In this document: one piece after another, positions 11,876 to 12,521 of the stretch
Layout: every line of letters starts with the position of its first letter
Numbering within the stretch: position 1 is the stretch's first letter
Notes under the pieces: generated by a model
Seen by the model: only the letters and a program-made list of their open reading frames with translations
Told to the model about the DNA's origin: nothing
Databases searched by the model: none
Position numbers and translations under genes: made by a program
NCBI GenBank assembly: GCA_949290725.1
Contig: CASEST010000078.1
Location: 1 to 12,521 of the forward strand
DNA length: 12,521 nucleotides
Origin: an uncultured bacterium
GTDB taxonomy: Bacteria > Bacillota_I > Bacilli_A > RFN20 > CAG-826
Reading direction: 5' to 3'

Positions 11876-12521
11876 ATGTCAAGATTTACATTACCAAGAG
11901 ATATTTATTATGGAAGTGGTTCTTTAGCAGAATTAAAGACCCTCAAAGGCAAAAGAGCTATCGTTGTTACTGGCGGTCATTCAATGAGAGCTAGCGGCTT
12001 CTTAAACAAAACAGTTAATTATTTAAAAGAAGCAGGTCTCGAAGTTGAATTATTCGAAGGTGTCGAACCAGATCCATCAATCGAAACTGTTATGAAGGGT
12101 GCTGAAGCAATGAGAAAATTCGAACCAGATTGGATCGTTTCAATCGGTGGCGGTTCTCCAATTGATGCAGCTAAAGCTATGTGGGCTTTCTATGAATATC
12201 CAGATACCACATTTGAAGATTTAGTTACACCTTTCAATTTCCCACATTTAAGAACAAAAGCTAAATTCTGTGCTATCCCATCAACTTCTGGTACAGCTAC
12301 TGAAGTTACAGCATTCTCAGTTATTACTGATTATGCAAAAGGTATTAAATATCCTTTAGCAGACTTCGAAATTACTCCAGACGTTGCTATTGTTGATCCA
12401 GATATCGTTAGAGGATTACCAAAAGTTCAAGTTGCTTATACTGGAATGGATGCTTTAACTCACGCAGTTGAATCATATGTTGGTACAATTGCTACACCAT
12501 TCACTGAATGCTTATCTTTAA
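11876..12521 (+). CDS. Iron-containing alcohol dehydrogenase (partial, cut by window end)
   Basis: The first 215 residues of a class III, Fe-dependent alcohol dehydrogenase are visible; family members have about 380-390. These enzymes reduce aldehydes to alcohols with NAD(P)H in fermentation. Visible marks are LPRDIYYGSGSL at the N-terminus, SIGGGSPIDAAKA (89-101, cofactor phosphate loop), IPSTSGTATEVTAFSVI (134-150) and GMDALTHAVESY. The last contains Asp192 and His196, the first two of four metal ligands; the other two histidines fall outside the window. TAAGGAGGA is a near-perfect ribosome binding site, and codon use is as biased as in eno, implying high expression. It is closer to the AdhB/1-propanol type than to the broken dehydrogenase at 3081-4239, so it is not a simple duplicate. 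The exact substrate cannot be told. Confidence 0.95.
   Translation, partial: MSRFTLPRDIYYGSGSLAELKTLKGKRAIVVTGGHSMRASGFLNKTVNYLKEAGLEVELFEGVEPDPSIETVMKGAEAMRKFEPDWIVSIGGGSPIDAAKAMWAFYEYPDTTFEDLVTPFNFPHLRTKAKFCAIPSTSGTATEVTAFSVITDYAKGIKYPLADFEITPDVAIVDPDIVRGLPKVQVAYTGMDALTHAVESYVGTIATPFTECLSL

Noticed and set aside
1..12521. Mycoplasma-type code with TGA read as tryptophan.
   Set aside because: Tryptophans in clear genes such as eno use TGG, and all genes have full length with TGA treated as stop. No intact gene happens to end in TGA, but the number is too small to mean much.
1..12521. CRISPR arrays, insertion sequences, prophage or defence systems.
   Set aside because: No spaced repeats, transposase motifs, terminal repeats with duplications, or phage or nuclease genes are visible.

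Overview
The window is AT-rich DNA (roughly 30% G+C by eye) from a low-GC Gram-positive bacterium. The SecG, enolase, DegV, YolD-like and WYL-regulator families and the AGGAGG-type ribosome binding sites point to Bacillota, probably a small-genome gut Bacilli/Erysipelotrichia or Mollicutes-like lineage. That placement is inferred from gene content, not from phylogeny. Tryptophan is encoded by TGG, and every intact gene whose end is in view stops at TAA or TAG.

Layout. Positions 1-510 hold secG with its promoter and terminator. Positions 612-1043 hold a decayed MATE efflux gene with an N-terminal piece, a frameshift, a large internal deletion and a C-terminal piece. Positions 1094-2550 hold a divergent pair, an unknown membrane protein (-) and a Nudix hydrolase (+); their promoters overlap inside a 24-bp palindrome. 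Positions 2581-2980 hold the one-piece tmRNA gene ssrA and its terminator. Positions 3081-4280 hold an iron-dependent alcohol dehydrogenase pseudogene (lost start, two single-base deletions, one nonsense codon) that still carries what looks like a MerR/AdhR-type promoter. Positions 4545-5622 hold a WYL-domain regulator followed by a 49-residue helix-turn-helix protein. Positions 5724-7065 hold enolase. Positions 7104-8062 hold a small polytopic membrane protein and a convergent YolD-like gene. Positions 8191-10519 hold a DUF2156-GNAT fusion overlapping tail-to-tail with a DegV/FakB fatty-acid-binding gene. Positions 10520-10820 are a gene-free divergent spacer rich in inverted repeats. Positions 10821-11794 hold a macro-domain protein with a C-terminal helical module. 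From 11876 the window ends inside a second, intact iron-containing alcohol dehydrogenase.

How it fits together. secG, ssrA and eno lie in the same neighbourhood in Bacillus, so this looks like a worn-down version of an ancestral housekeeping block. The rnr and smpB genes often found between secG and ssrA are absent here. The accessory genes between are mostly single-gene transcription units with their own promoters and terminators. One alcohol dehydrogenase has decayed while another with a strong ribosome binding site is intact, which suggests turnover of fermentative aldehyde/alcohol metabolism. I see no phage, transposon, CRISPR or obvious defence island. The most interesting items are the face-to-face promoters, the degV terminator placed inside a convergent coding sequence, several start codons sitting directly behind -10 boxes, the DUF2156-GNAT fusion, the macro domain with altered ligand loops, and an operator filling the promoter spacer of the intact dehydrogenase.
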